Positions 26,739 through 35,433 of a DNA stretch of 64,000 bases are shown here, one piece after another (the first letter of the stretch is position 1; each line of letters starts with the position of its first letter). The DNA comes from Microvirga sp. Mcv34 (GTDB lineage: Bacteria > Pseudomonadota > Alphaproteobacteria > Rhizobiales > Beijerinckiaceae). Position numbers and translations under genes: made by a program. Under the pieces are notes generated by a model. That model worked only from the letters and a program-made list of their open reading frames with translations. It had not been told where the DNA came from and did no database searches. Location: assembly GCF_024519725.1 (NCBI RefSeq), contig NZ_JALJRK010000026.1:1-64000 (forward strand), read 5' to 3'.

Positions 26739-28246
26739 GCGTGCATCCCGTGAGCGCCGTATCCGACTTGGAGGAGATCTATGATCTGCTGGTCGTTGGA
26801 GCCGGCCCCGCCGGGCTCAGCGCGGCAACCGCCGCCGCGGAATGCGGCCTCAGCGTCCTTCTCTGCGACGACAACGGAAGTCCCGGCGGACAGATCTACC
26901 GCGGCATCACGGAGGCAAGCGCTGCAACCAAGTCGCGCCTGGGCAAGGATTACGCCGCCGGCGAGGGGATCGTCACCCGGTTTCTGGCGTCGTCCGCCTC
27001 CTACGCCGCGCGGGCAAGCGTGTGGAGCATTGCACCGCACGAGCCTGAAACAGGTGAGGCCTCGGGCCTGGAGGCGGGCGTCTCCCTCGCGGGGGCCGCG
27101 CGCCTGATCCGGGCTCGCCGGGCCATCCTCGCGACCGGCGCGTTGGAGCGTCCCTTCCCGATCCCGGGCTGGACGCTGCCCGGCGTCATGACAGCCGGCT
27201 CCGCCCAGATCGCCATGAAGACGGCTGGACTGGTACCAAGCGGACGCACCGTGATCGCGGGCACGGGCCCGCTTCTGTACCTTCTCGCCTCCCAGCTGAT
27301 CGGCGCGGGCGCCTCCGTGATCGCGGTGATCGATACCACTCCGAACGGCAACAAGAGGCGGGCTCTGGCGCACGCGATCGATTTTGTCCGCTCTGCCTAT
27401 GGGCTGAAGGGCGCGAGGCTGCTCGCACAGGTTCACCGCCATGTCCGGGTGATCCGCAACGTCACCGCACTCGAGGCAGCCGGCAATGGCGGCCTGTCGG
27501 AGGTGGTGGTGACCCATCGGGGAGGAACCGAGCGCCTGCCGACAGATCTCCTGCTGTTGCACCAGGGCATTGTACCCAACCTCAACCTGTCCTTGGCCTC
27601 CGGCTGCGCTTCCGGTTGGAACGAGCGCCAGGCAACCTTCACGCCCACCGTCGACGAATGGTGCCAGACCTCAATGCCGGACATCGGGATCGCAGGCGAC
27701 GCCGGCGGGATCATCGGTGCGGAAGGCTCAGCCCTGCATGGCACGCTTGCCGGGTTGGCAGCGGCTTGGCGCCTGGGCCGACTGAGCGAGAGGGAGCGGG
27801 ACGAACGGGCTGCGCCTGTCCGCGCCATACTTCGATCAGCGCTTCGTGGGCGTCCATTCATCGATGAGCTGTTCAGGCCTAGCGACGATTTCCGCATTCC
27901 GGCAAACCCCGAGACGATAGTCTGCCGCTGCGAAGAGGTGACCGCCGGCGCGATCAGGGCGACGATGCCCCTCGGAGTGCGTGGCCCCAATCAGATGAAG
28001 GCCTACCTCCGGTGCGGTATGGGGCCATGCCAGGGCCGGCTGTGCGGGCTCACCGTCACCGAGATCATTGCGCAGGAGCGCGGCGTCGCGCCAGGGGAGG
28101 TGGGCTACTACAACGTGAGAACGCCTATCAAACCCGTGACGCTCAAGGAACTCGCGGCTCTGCCCCAATCGGACAGCGCGATCAAGGCAGTGGCCGGCAT
28201 CGTGGAGAAGCCGGTCTCGGCAAATCACCCTCAATCTCATGTATAG
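26735..28246 (+). CDS. NAD(P)-binding/FAD subunit with BFD-like domain, copy 1
   Basis: A 503-residue pyridine-nucleotide-disulfide-reductase-fold flavoprotein, HcnB/OoxA-like. FAD motif VVGAGPAGLSAATAAAECGL near residue 15, then SPGGQIYRGI. A second dinucleotide motif, VIAGTGPLLYLLASQLIGAG, lies near 170. The C-terminus has a BFD-like [2Fe-2S] domain: CRCEEVTAGAIRATM, then LRCGMGPCQGRLCG. The ATG overlaps the stop of the [2Fe-2S] gene as ATGA. RidA follows 3 bp after the stop, which fits an enzyme that makes an imine product. Substrate unknown; an opine, D-hydroxyproline or a similar N-substituted amino acid is likely. Confidence 0.86.
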   Translation: MSVHPVSAVSDLEEIYDLLVVGAGPAGLSAATAAAECGLSVLLCDDNGSPGGQIYRGITEASAATKSRLGKDYAAGEGIVTRFLASSASYAARASVWSIAPHEPETGEASGLEAGVSLAGAARLIRARRAILATGALERPFPIPGWTLPGVMTAGSAQIAMKTAGLVPSGRTVIAGTGPLLYLLASQLIGAGASVIAVIDTTPNGNKRRALAHAIDFVRSAYGLKGARLLAQVHRHVRVIRNVTALEAAGNGGLSEVVVTHRGGTERLPTDLLLLHQGIVPNLNLSLASGCASGWNERQATFTPTVDEWCQTSMPDIGIAGDAGGIIGAEGSALHGTLAGLAAAWRLGRLSERERDERAAPVRAILRSALRGRPFIDELFRPSDDFRIPANPETIVCRCEEVTAGAIRATMPLGVRGPNQMKAYLRCGMGPCQGRLCGLTVTEIIAQERGVAPGEVGYYNVRTPIKPVTLKELAALPQSDSAIKAVAGIVEKPVSANHPQSHV

Positions 28247-28249
28247 AAA

Positions 28250-28594
28250 ATGATCAACCGGCACATTCAAACACCCATCATGCACCGTGTCGTCGAGAAG
28301 GACGGCCTCGTATTCATTGCAGGGACGACGGCGGATGACGTGTCCGTCGGCATGCGAGGACAGACGGAGCAGATCCTCGCCAAGTTCGACCGATTCCTGG
28401 CCGAGGCTGGAACTGACAAGTCACGTGTCCTGTCAGTCACGATCTTCATCACGGAATTCGATCAGAAGCCGGAAATGGATCTTGCCTGGAAGGCTTGGTT
28501 GACGCCCGAGACCTTTCCCGCCCGTGCGACCGTCGGGGTGTCAAATCTGGGAAAGGGCACACTGATCGAAATGATCGCAACGGCCGCGAAGTAG
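28250..28594 (+). CDS. RidA-family (YjgF/YER057c/UK114) imine deaminase
   Basis: A 114-residue RidA-family protein. These hydrolyse reactive enamine/imine intermediates to keto acids plus ammonia. Conserved features: FIAGTTADDV, QTEQILAKFDRFLAEAGTDK, and PARATVGVSNLGKGTLIEM with the catalytic Arg and the conserved Glu. It starts 3 bp after the preceding flavoprotein gene, which places it as the clean-up step for the imine made by the three-component dehydrogenase. Slightly shorter than the usual 125-130 residues. Confidence 0.9.
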   Translation: MINRHIQTPIMHRVVEKDGLVFIAGTTADDVSVGMRGQTEQILAKFDRFLAEAGTDKSRVLSVTIFITEFDQKPEMDLAWKAWLTPETFPARATVGVSNLGKGTLIEMIATAAK

Positions 28595-28660
28595 ACTAAA
28601 CGCGACAGGCCGCATCGGATCTCCCCAATGCAGCCTGTCGTACTTGCAGGCTCCAAGTTG

Positions 28661-29716
28661 TTATACTGCGAGGGCTGCAATCACCGCCTGCGCGACTTCT
28701 TCGGTAGTGGCTTGGCCGCCGAGATCCGGTGTGCGCACCAGCCTCTGGCGGGTCACGTCCTCGATCGCCTTGACGATGGCGTGCGCGGCGGTGGCCTCGC
28801 CGAGGTGCTCGAGCATGAGAGCGCCGGCCCAGACCGTGGCCAGGGGGTTGGCAATCCCGCGCCCGGCGATATCGGGCGCGGATCCATGCACCGGCTCGAA
28901 CATGGAGGGGACGCCGCCTTCCGGATTCAGGTTGGCCGACGCGGCGAAGCCCAAGCCGCCCTGAATGGCGGCTCCGATATCCGTGAGGATGTCGCCGAAC
29001 AGGTTGGAGGCAACGACCACGTCGAGGGTCTGCGGATGGGTGACGAACCGTGCCGCGATCGCGTCCACGTGGTAGCGGGTGACCTCAACGTCCGGGTACT
29101 CGGCCGCGAGGGCGTCCGTCACCTCATCCCAGAATACCATGGAGTATTTCTGGGCGTTGGATTTGGTGACTGACGCGAGGCGCCTCTTGCGGGTGCGTGC
29201 CATCTCGAAGCCGTACCGGATGATGCGTTCCACGCCACGGCGCGTGAACACGGACGTCTCCACCGCCACCTCGTTCGGCGTTGCCATATGCACCCGGCCG
29301 CCGGCGCCGCTGTATTCGCCTTCGGTATTTTCGCGGATGCACAGGATGTCGAAGGATCCCGCGCGCAGGGGGCCCTCCACGCCGTCGAGAAGACGGTGTG
29401 GACGGGTGTTGACGTACAGGTCGAAGGCCTTGCGGATCGGCAGGAGCAATCCGTGCAGCGAGACCGAGTCCGGCACCCGTGCGGGCCATCCCACCGCGCC
29501 GAGGTAGATCGAGTCGAAGGCGCGCAACTGCTCGATGCCGTCGTCCGGCATCATGCGGCCGTTCTGGAGATAATAATCGCACGACCAGGGGAAGGTCTGG
29601 CTTTCCAGTCGGAAGCCGAACCTTTCGGACGCTTCCGTCAGGACGCTCCAGCTGCAGGCGAGAACCTCTGTCCCGATGCCATCCCCTGGGATGAGCGCGA
29701 TCTTGTAAGACTTCAT
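28661..29716 (-). CDS. Tartrate/D-malate-type dehydrogenase (isocitrate/isopropylmalate family)
   Basis: A 351-residue NAD-dependent beta-decarboxylating dehydrogenase. Motifs: IALIPGDGIGTEV at the N-terminus, CIRENTEGEYSGAGGRVH (substrate loop of the tartrate dehydrogenase/D-malate dehydrogenase group), ASVTKSNAQKYSMVFWDEV with the catalytic Lys, and FGDILTDIGAAIQGGLGFA with the metal-binding Asp. ATG 29716 has AGGGGA upstream; the frame extends 56 codons further but only into unlike sequence. It lies 16 bp after the cupin gene on the same strand, so they are probably one unit. Acts on tartrate, D-malate or a related hydroxydiacid. Confidence 0.87.
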   Translation of the reverse strand: MKSYKIALIPGDGIGTEVLACSWSVLTEASERFGFRLESQTFPWSCDYYLQNGRMMPDDGIEQLRAFDSIYLGAVGWPARVPDSVSLHGLLLPIRKAFDLYVNTRPHRLLDGVEGPLRAGSFDILCIRENTEGEYSGAGGRVHMATPNEVAVETSVFTRRGVERIIRYGFEMARTRKRRLASVTKSNAQKYSMVFWDEVTDALAAEYPDVEVTRYHVDAIAARFVTHPQTLDVVVASNLFGDILTDIGAAIQGGLGFAASANLNPEGGVPSMFEPVHGSAPDIAGRGIANPLATVWAGALMLEHLGEATAAHAIVKAIEDVTRQRLVRTPDLGGQATTEEVAQAVIAALAV

Positions 29717-29732
29717 TCGATGTCCCCTGGCG

Positions 29733-30455
29733 TTACGAGGGAATTCTGAGAATGCCCCAAACCTTGCGGACGTGCTCCTCGCTGAGCCAGCTGCACTTGG
29801 CGCCCTTCGGGACGAGGAAAATGGAATCCTGTTCGAACGTGGTTGCCCGTCCCTGGTCATCGGTGATGCGCACGCTCCCCTCAAGGATGTGCATCAACTC
29901 ATAATGGCCGTATACCATCGGGGCCCGATGATATGGAGTGGAGTCCCAGACTCCGGCGCTCCAATGCCGGCTTGGGGTCGCATACAGGGTGTTGTTGCGG
30001 CAGGACGGTGTATCGCTCAAAAGAAGCTCCGCCGCCGGGCTGCCGGAAGGGGAGAGTGGGACCTTGGGATCAACAAAGACGAGGCCGGCGCCACCCTGCG
30101 CATCCTCAGCGAGATAGCGCATGAAGACGAGTTTCGCTTGGTCCCCAACGCTCCATCGGAAGGATCCACCCTTCGGCACGATCAGACTGCAGCCGGCCCG
30201 CAAACTCGCGCCGCCTTCCCTTCCCTCAATATTGATCTCGCCGTCGAGTACGACCAGCAACTCGTGCTGGGGGGCATCATCGGCCACGCCTTCGCCTGCC
30301 GGGAGAAGGCACCACCCCACGTCGAGATTCGGGTCGTCGATGGCAAGGCTCTGACGGAATGGGGCGAAAGGATCTGCTCCGTTGACGGGATCATTTTGGG
30401 TGACCGTCGATGCGTTGGGCGCCGATGCGCGTAGATTGGTATAGGTGGGATACAT
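29733..30455 (-). CDS. Two-module cupin protein
   Basis: A 240-residue bicupin. The N-terminal module is around residues 50-110 (QHELLVVLDGEINIEG) and the C-terminal one around 175-235 (HYELMHILEGSVRITD, then DSIFLVPKGAKCSW). The latter resembles the DUF861/EutQ-like cupins. Metal-binding His/Glu in the modules are only partly kept, so it may bind a ligand or catalyse a small isomerase/hydrolase step such as in (S)-ureidoglycine aminohydrolase-type proteins. It precedes the tartrate-type dehydrogenase by 16 bp. Function not assigned. Confidence 0.78.
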   Translation of the reverse strand: MYPTYTNLRASAPNASTVTQNDPVNGADPFAPFRQSLAIDDPNLDVGWCLLPAGEGVADDAPQHELLVVLDGEINIEGREGGASLRAGCSLIVPKGGSFRWSVGDQAKLVFMRYLAEDAQGGAGLVFVDPKVPLSPSGSPAAELLLSDTPSCRNNTLYATPSRHWSAGVWDSTPYHRAPMVYGHYELMHILEGSVRITDDQGRATTFEQDSIFLVPKGAKCSWLSEEHVRKVWGILRIPS

Positions 30456-30489
30456 GGCAGAGGGACTCTGGATGTGGGGCCACGTGAAA

Positions 30490-30509
30490 GCGCCCGCGAG
30501 CGCGGGCGC
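30490..30509. terminator. Bidirectional-looking hairpin between SBP and cupin genes
   Basis: GCGCCCGC-GAGC-GCGGGCGC, an 8-bp GC stem, has AAA directly before it and CTTTT after it, so either strand could use it as a weak intrinsic terminator. It lies between the solute-binding protein stop (30572) and the cupin start (30455), both minus strand. Confidence 0.55.
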
Positions 30510-30526
30510 CTTTTGGAATCATGGGC

Positions 30527-30554
30527 ACCGGCAGCAGCAAATGATGCTGCCGGT
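30527..30554. repeat. Second hairpin after the solute-binding protein gene
   Basis: Perfect 10-bp arms ACCGGCAGCA / TGCTGCCGGT with an 8-nt loop, 18 bp past the stop of the solute-binding protein gene. No T-run on the minus strand; probably a 3' transcript-stabilising stem working with the hairpin at 30490. Confidence 0.55.
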
Positions 30555-30571
30555 CCGTTTAACCTGCACGA

Positions 30572-32071
30572 TCAGTTGAGCGACAGGGACGGAGTGAGCA
30601 CGTAGTAATTGAGCGGGTGCGACTTGAAGTTCTTCACCTTGGTCGAGTACGCGTCGTAGGAGGTCTCGTGAATGAGGAAGACCGTCAATGCCTCCGACTG
30701 GACCTTCTTGGCGATGTCAGCATACATCGGCAGCCGCTTCTCTGGCTCGGGGGTTGCGTAAATCGCCGCGAGCTTTGCGTCCATTTCTGGGGTGCAGTAT
30801 TGCGAGATGTTGAAAGCGCCCTTGCATTTGTAGTCGGCGTTCAGATAGCTCGCTGGCTCGGCCGCATCGGTCAGATAGCCGCGGGACATCAGGGCCATGT
30901 CATAGTTGCCGGACATCATGTCGGGCTCGATGGCGTTGTATTCCGCAACCTTGATGTCGACCTGGATGCCAACGTTCTTGAGCATCTCCTGGATGACTGC
31001 CGCCACGTCCTTCAACTCCGTCTTATTTGAGTAGGCGAGGAGACTGACCTTGAGGGCGCCGGGCTTCACCCCAGCCTCATCGAGGAGCGACTTGGCCTTC
31101 TTAACGTCAAAGGCTGGCTTCATGTCCTTCGGTGCCCAGGGGTCCGTTGAGACGAACGGTCCCACGGCCGGTTGCACGGCACCCTCGTACACCGCCGCGG
31201 CGAGGCCGGCGTTGTCGATGGCAGCCTGAACCGCCTGGCGCACCTTGATGTTGTCGAAGGGGGCCTTCTTGTTGTTCATCAACAGCATTGTGGTGCGCGG
31301 GGCGTTGACTGCCTCAAGCTTGACCCCCGGCGTGCTCTTCAGCTTGCTCACGATCCAGGGCGGGATCAAGCGAGCGATATCCGTCTCGCCTGTGCGTATC
31401 TGCGTAGCGCGGGTGTTCGCATCTGAGATAAAGCGGATTTCTGCACCGTCGAGGGTGGGCTTCCCACCCCAGTAGTTATCGTTGCGCTTGACTGTGGCGC
31501 GGGTCGGGTCCACCTCGGTGATGACGAACGGTCCCGTGCAGGCGTTGATCGGGTTGATCTTTCCGTCCTTGTAGGCGGACGGGGAAAGGATCGATGTGGC
31601 GGGGCTTGCCATCTGCAGGGGCAGTAGAACCGAGGGCTCGAGGGTGGTGATCTTTACGACCTTGTCGCCGACCGCCTCGACTGACTTAATCACCTTGGGC
31701 GAAAAGGCGCGCGCCGGCATTGCCGCCTTAAGGAGATTGTTGAGCGCGTTGGCTGCACTCTCCGCGTTCAGGGGCAGCCCGTCCTGGAACTTCACGTTGT
31801 CCCGAAGGGTGAACTCCCAAGTGGTCGGAGCGGTCTGGGTCCAGGATGTTGCGAGGGCGGGCTGAAGGGTATTGTCGAAGCCGATCCGCGCAAGGCTTTC
31901 GTAGCAGCCCGAACGGCTGCCGACAAAGGCGTCGTCGGAGGCCATCTCCCAACCCGTTTTGGGACTCCACCAGTCGACCATCCGGATCGTGTTGGAGCCG
32001 GTCGCTTGAGCGAAGGCTGATGTCGAGAGCGTTGCCGCGCAGAGTGCGAACGCTAGGCTGTAAGTGCGCAT
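30572..32071 (-). CDS. Peptide-type ABC transporter solute-binding protein (family 5)
   Basis: A 499-residue periplasmic binding protein of the DppA/OppA family. The signal peptide is MRTYSLAFALCAATLSTSAFA, followed by TIRMVDWW and the family-5 pattern (LATSWTQTAPTTWEFTLRDN, VKFQDGLPLNAESAANALNN). ATG 32071 is chosen, with GAAGGAA nine bases upstream; an ATG nine bases earlier abuts that site. It lies 433 bp downstream of the ATPase gene, unusually far for this operon type, and has a CueR-like promoter at 32287-32317 in the gap. It should deliver the substrate to the permeases encoded at 35433-37278. Confidence 0.88.
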   Translation of the reverse strand: MRTYSLAFALCAATLSTSAFAQATGSNTIRMVDWWSPKTGWEMASDDAFVGSRSGCYESLARIGFDNTLQPALATSWTQTAPTTWEFTLRDNVKFQDGLPLNAESAANALNNLLKAAMPARAFSPKVIKSVEAVGDKVVKITTLEPSVLLPLQMASPATSILSPSAYKDGKINPINACTGPFVITEVDPTRATVKRNDNYWGGKPTLDGAEIRFISDANTRATQIRTGETDIARLIPPWIVSKLKSTPGVKLEAVNAPRTTMLLMNNKKAPFDNIKVRQAVQAAIDNAGLAAAVYEGAVQPAVGPFVSTDPWAPKDMKPAFDVKKAKSLLDEAGVKPGALKVSLLAYSNKTELKDVAAVIQEMLKNVGIQVDIKVAEYNAIEPDMMSGNYDMALMSRGYLTDAAEPASYLNADYKCKGAFNISQYCTPEMDAKLAAIYATPEPEKRLPMYADIAKKVQSEALTVFLIHETSYDAYSTKVKNFKSHPLNYYVLTPSLSLN

Positions 32072-32504
32072 GTTCCCCATTCCTTCTGTGGTCGCGGCAG
32101 ATGCCCAGGGGCATCGTCCGGCGTGAGTGAACCGCATCGCTTCAACGTTCTAGCGCGTCCGTGTTGATCGGACCGTCTGTTCGCCGGGGCTCCCGCCGCA
32201 GGTTGGTATTTGCGCGGATGCGGGGCACACCGGACGACAGGTTCTTCGCAGAACTTCTACCTCTCCCGACGATGCGAACCACCCTTATTGAGCGACCTTC
32301 CCATTTGGGAATGTCAAGTATCTTCAGCATCGTCTTCTTAATTCGGCGGAATCTGCTGCCGGTAGCCAGAGTATTAGACAGTTATGCTGAAATATATCGC
32401 TGCCACTGAGCAAAAATATCTTATCGGCAGACCGTTGATGAGATCCGCTCTCGTCAACTCTGGTGCGGTGGCCGACCCGAAGAGATGCCCAGCTCAGCCG
32501 CCTC
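32072..32504. other. 433-bp gap inside the ABC operon
   Basis: Between the second ATPase gene and the binding-protein gene. It carries the CueR-like box at 32287-32317 and otherwise only short open frames without ribosome sites (32142-32330 minus, 32161-32409 plus), one of which would start upstream of the predicted promoter. It looks like a join between once-separate units. Confidence 0.5.
32287..32317 (-). promoter_or_regulatory. Orphan CueR-like promoter ahead of the ABC binding-protein gene
   Basis: Minus strand: consensus -35 TTGACA (32317-32312), 19-bp spacer and weak -10 CTCAAT (32292-32287). The region GACATTCCCAAATGGGAAGGTC is a 22-bp dyad with one mismatch per arm and has the CueR arms TTCCC/GGGAA and GGTC. 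No copper gene lies downstream; the next gene is the solute-binding protein 216 bp away. Confidence 0.5.
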
Positions 32505-33599
32505 TTACGCGGACATCGCCCGCGCCATCGGCTCCCTGCTGGCATCATCGCCCGATCGAGCCGTCTGCTGCGAGACATCGTCCAAATGTTCCCAGAACTG
32601 GCAGCGCACCGAGTGGCCGTCTCCAGCTTGGAGGAGATCCTGTACGTTCTCTGAACAGGCCTGCCGGGCATAGATGCAGCGGGTGTGGAATCGGCATCCA
32701 GACGGCGGATTGAGCGGGCTCGGTGCTTCACCTTTCAACAGGCCCGCAGACGAGTTGAGCCCTGTCTCCTCGAGCATGGACGAAGCGATGAGAGCGCGCG
32801 TGTAGGGATGACGTGGGTGCTCGAACAGCTCATCCCGCTCAGCGACCTCGACGATCTGTCCGAGGTACATCACGGCAATTCTGTCGCACATGTACCGCAT
32901 CACGCGAAGATCGTGCGAGATCATCAGAATGGTGAGCGAGAAGCGCCGCTTGAGGTCCATGAGCAGGTTCAGGATCTGAGTGCGCATAGAAGCGTCCAAC
33001 GCGGACGTGGGCTCATCACAGACGAGGAACCAGGGCTTGAGCAGAAGCGCGCGGCCGATCACGACCCGCTGCAGCTGGCCGCCGGAACATTGCTTGGGGT
33101 AGCGGCCATAGAACGAGGCATCCAAGCCCACATCGTTTAGCATCCGCAGGACAAGGTCGCGGCGCTCCCGCGCATGCCCAATACCATGCTGCGCAAGAGG
33201 AACCTCCATGCTCTCGCCGATCGTCATGCGAGGATCGAGCGCCGCGAACGGATCCTGGAACACGAGTTGCATGGTGCGCCGCATCCGTCGCAACTCTTCG
33301 CCCTTCATCGCGAATACGTTTCGGGCATCCACCGTGGCGACGCCGCTGGTCGGCGGTGTCAGGCGCATGAGAACCCGTGCGATCGTGCTCTTGCCGCAGC
33401 CTGACTCGCCGACGAGGCCGAGGACTTCACCCTCTTTGATCACGAAGGACACGCCATCAACGGACTTGACGGAACGGCCTCTTGGAAAACCGGGAACCGG
33501 ATAGTGCTTGACCAGGTCGTTCACTACGACGAAGGGCGCCGTCGGATCGGTCCCTTTGTCTCGCGACAGATTTCGTTCGATCGGATCATACGATGTCAT
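32505..33599 (-). CDS. ABC transporter ATPase, DppF/OppF type
   Basis: A 364-residue cytosolic ATPase for the peptide-type transporter. Walker A GLVGESGCGKSTIARVL near residue 65, Q-loop LVFQDPFAALDPR, Walker [14 protein letters not shown], and H-loop ISHDLRVM. The signature reads CSGGQLQR, with Cys in place of the usual Leu of LSGGQ. The C-terminus has the oligo_HPY extension with cysteines (GCRFHTRCIYARQAC, VRCQFW). Its start overlaps the end of the DppD-type gene as ATGA, so the two are coupled. Confidence 0.9.
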   Translation of the reverse strand: MTSYDPIERNLSRDKGTDPTAPFVVVNDLVKHYPVPGFPRGRSVKSVDGVSFVIKEGEVLGLVGESGCGKSTIARVLMRLTPPTSGVATVDARNVFAMKGEELRRMRRTMQLVFQDPFAALDPRMTIGESMEVPLAQHGIGHARERRDLVLRMLNDVGLDASFYGRYPKQCSGGQLQRVVIGRALLLKPWFLVCDEPTSALDASMRTQILNLLMDLKRRFSLTILMISHDLRVMRYMCDRIAVMYLGQIVEVAERDELFEHPRHPYTRALIASSMLEETGLNSSAGLLKGEAPSPLNPPSGCRFHTRCIYARQACSENVQDLLQAGDGHSVRCQFWEHLDDVSQQTARSGDDASREPMARAMSA

Positions 33600-34663
33600 G
33601 GCCTGCGTGCCTCATGGGCGCCGGAATGAGCGCCGTCCGGTTTGACGGCCCAGCATCGGGCCTTGCAGCAATCGTTATAGGAGTCGAGTGCCGGCTCAAG
33701 ATGGGTGCACCGCTCCTGCAGGTTGGCTGACGCGGCGGTGACGCACCGGGGAAGGAATCGGCAACCCTCATCGAGGTCGCGTGCCTGGGCCGCGCCCCCA
33801 GGGATCGAGAAAAGATTGCCGTCCTTGTCCGCCTTCAAGAGGGAGCACTGAATCAGCGCCTTCGTGTAGGGATGCTGAGGAGAGTTCAGGATCCGCTGTG
33901 TCGGGCCTTCCTCGACGATCCGTCCCGAGTACATGACGGCAACCCGGTCGGCCAAGGCGGATACAATAGAGAGATCATGGGTAATCAGGAGAACCGCAAG
34001 CTTGCGCTTGCGCCGCTCGTCGTCCAAGAGCTTGAGGATCTGGGCCTGAACGGTGACATCCAGCGCGGTCGTCGGCTCATCCGCGATCAGAAGCTCGGGA
34101 TTGGCGCTCAGGGCGGCAGCGATCATGACGCGCTGAGCCATGCCGCCCGATAGCTCGTAAGAGAAGCAATCTGCACGGGCGCTAGGATCGGGAATACCGA
34201 CCTCGCCCAAGAGCTCCAAGACGCGCGCCTTGGCCGCGGTCCGGTCCACGTTGCGGTGGATCCGCATGGGCTCGGCGACTTGCGTTCCGACACGGGAGGT
34301 CGGATCGAGCATCGCCTGCGGCTGCTGAAACAGCATCGCGATCCGGCCGCCGCGGAGATGGTTCAACTGCCGCTGAGACATCGCAAGAATGTCTTCGCCG
34401 TCGAATATGATCTTGCCCGAGGTTGCCTTGAGGCCTGTGGGCAGGAGCTGCATCAGCGAAAGCGCCGTCATGCTCTTGCCTGACCCCGACTCGCCCACCA
34501 GCGCCACGACTTCTCCGGCGTTGATGCGCAGGTTGATCCCGTCGATGATCGGCTTGACGTGTGGAGCGTCAGGCAGCGACACCTGCAGGTTGTTGATCTC
34601 CAGCAACGGTTCGCCTGGACGTGGATTGGTCTTAGCGGCCGAATTGCTCTTTTCCATAATCAC
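33596..34663 (-). CDS. ABC transporter ATPase, DppD/OppD type
   Basis: A 355-residue cytosolic ATPase. Walker A ALVGESGSGKSMTALSL near residue 54, Q-loop MLFQQPQAMLDP, signature YELSGGMAQR, Walker B LLIADEPTTALD and H-loop ITHDLSIV. The C-terminal oligo_HPY region is Cys-rich (GCRFLPRCVTAA, CCKARCW), as in DppD proteins where four cysteines can hold an Fe-S cluster. It lies 38 bp after the GntR gene and overlaps the DppF-type gene by 4 bp. Confidence 0.91.
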   Translation of the reverse strand: MIMEKSNSAAKTNPRPGEPLLEINNLQVSLPDAPHVKPIIDGINLRINAGEVVALVGESGSGKSMTALSLMQLLPTGLKATSGKIIFDGEDILAMSQRQLNHLRGGRIAMLFQQPQAMLDPTSRVGTQVAEPMRIHRNVDRTAAKARVLELLGEVGIPDPSARADCFSYELSGGMAQRVMIAAALSANPELLIADEPTTALDVTVQAQILKLLDDERRKRKLAVLLITHDLSIVSALADRVAVMYSGRIVEEGPTQRILNSPQHPYTKALIQCSLLKADKDGNLFSIPGGAAQARDLDEGCRFLPRCVTAASANLQERCTHLEPALDSYNDCCKARCWAVKPDGAHSGAHEARRP

Positions 34664-34701
34664 GAAAGCCTCCTCTGGTTTGCTTTCGGGCGGTGGTTCG
34701 G

Positions 34702-35433
34702 TCAGGCTGCCTCTGATCCCTGCCTAACCGCATTTGCCTTGCGCAGGATGCGAATGGGGTCTCCGAAGTGGCGCGAGAGCTCCCGCAACGCCGCGGGCAC
34801 GTCATCGCCCGCGATGAGGTTCGCCAGAAGCTCGTGCTCCTCGACCAACGCCTTGCTACTCCGGTATCCCCCCATGAGCATGTGCATGCACAGCTTCGTC
34901 TCTGCCTGAACTGTGGCGTACATTCGGGACAGGCGGAAACTTCCAGCGGACTCAACAAGCTCGCGGTGGAAGGCAAGATCGATGTCAGCGACCTGCAACC
35001 AGCTTCCTTGAGCGACGGTCTTCTCCATCTGCTTGGCGATCTTCATCAGTGCGTGATGGATATCCTTTCGATCCTGGCGAGCCATGATCCTTTGGACGGC
35101 CGCACCCTCGATCGCCTCGCGTACGTAGTAGATATCAGAGAGGTCCGAATCGGTAAGCTCCGGCACGAAGACGCCGCGATGCGGCTCGCTGTGGAGGAGC
35201 CCCTCCTGTATAAGGCGCTGCATCGCCTCTCTGACCGGACCGCGGCTGACGCCGAACTTCTCGGCCAGGTCCATCTCGTTCAACTGGGATCCAAGCGGGA
35301 AGGCTCCCGACAGAACTGCTTCCCGGATCTCCTCCGCGATGCGGCCGGACAGAGTTACTCGGGGAAGGCGCTTGATCCCCTTGCTGTCAGCTTTCATGTT
35401 TTCATCTTTCAATATCGCGGCGGATAAAGCCAT
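34702..35433 (-). CDS. GntR-family regulator (FadR type, FCD domain) inside ABC operon
   Basis: A 243-residue regulator. The N-terminal winged helix (LSGRIAEEIREAVLSGAFPL, then EKFGVSRGPVREAMQRL) is followed by an all-helical FCD ligand domain from about residue 90, with metal/ligand histidines in DIDLAFHRELVE, and EEHELLANLIAGD. The ATG shares bases with the permease stop (TAATG), so translation is coupled; ATG 35397 is an alternative. It is encoded between permease and ATPase genes and probably represses the whole operon from the 18-bp palindrome at 38679-38696, with the transported compound or a breakdown product as inducer. Confidence 0.9.
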   Translation of the reverse strand: MALSAAILKDENMKADSKGIKRLPRVTLSGRIAEEIREAVLSGAFPLGSQLNEMDLAEKFGVSRGPVREAMQRLIQEGLLHSEPHRGVFVPELTDSDLSDIYYVREAIEGAAVQRIMARQDRKDIHHALMKIAKQMEKTVAQGSWLQVADIDLAFHRELVESAGSFRLSRMYATVQAETKLCMHMLMGGYRSSKALVEEHELLANLIAGDDVPAALRELSRHFGDPIRILRKANAVRQGSEAA

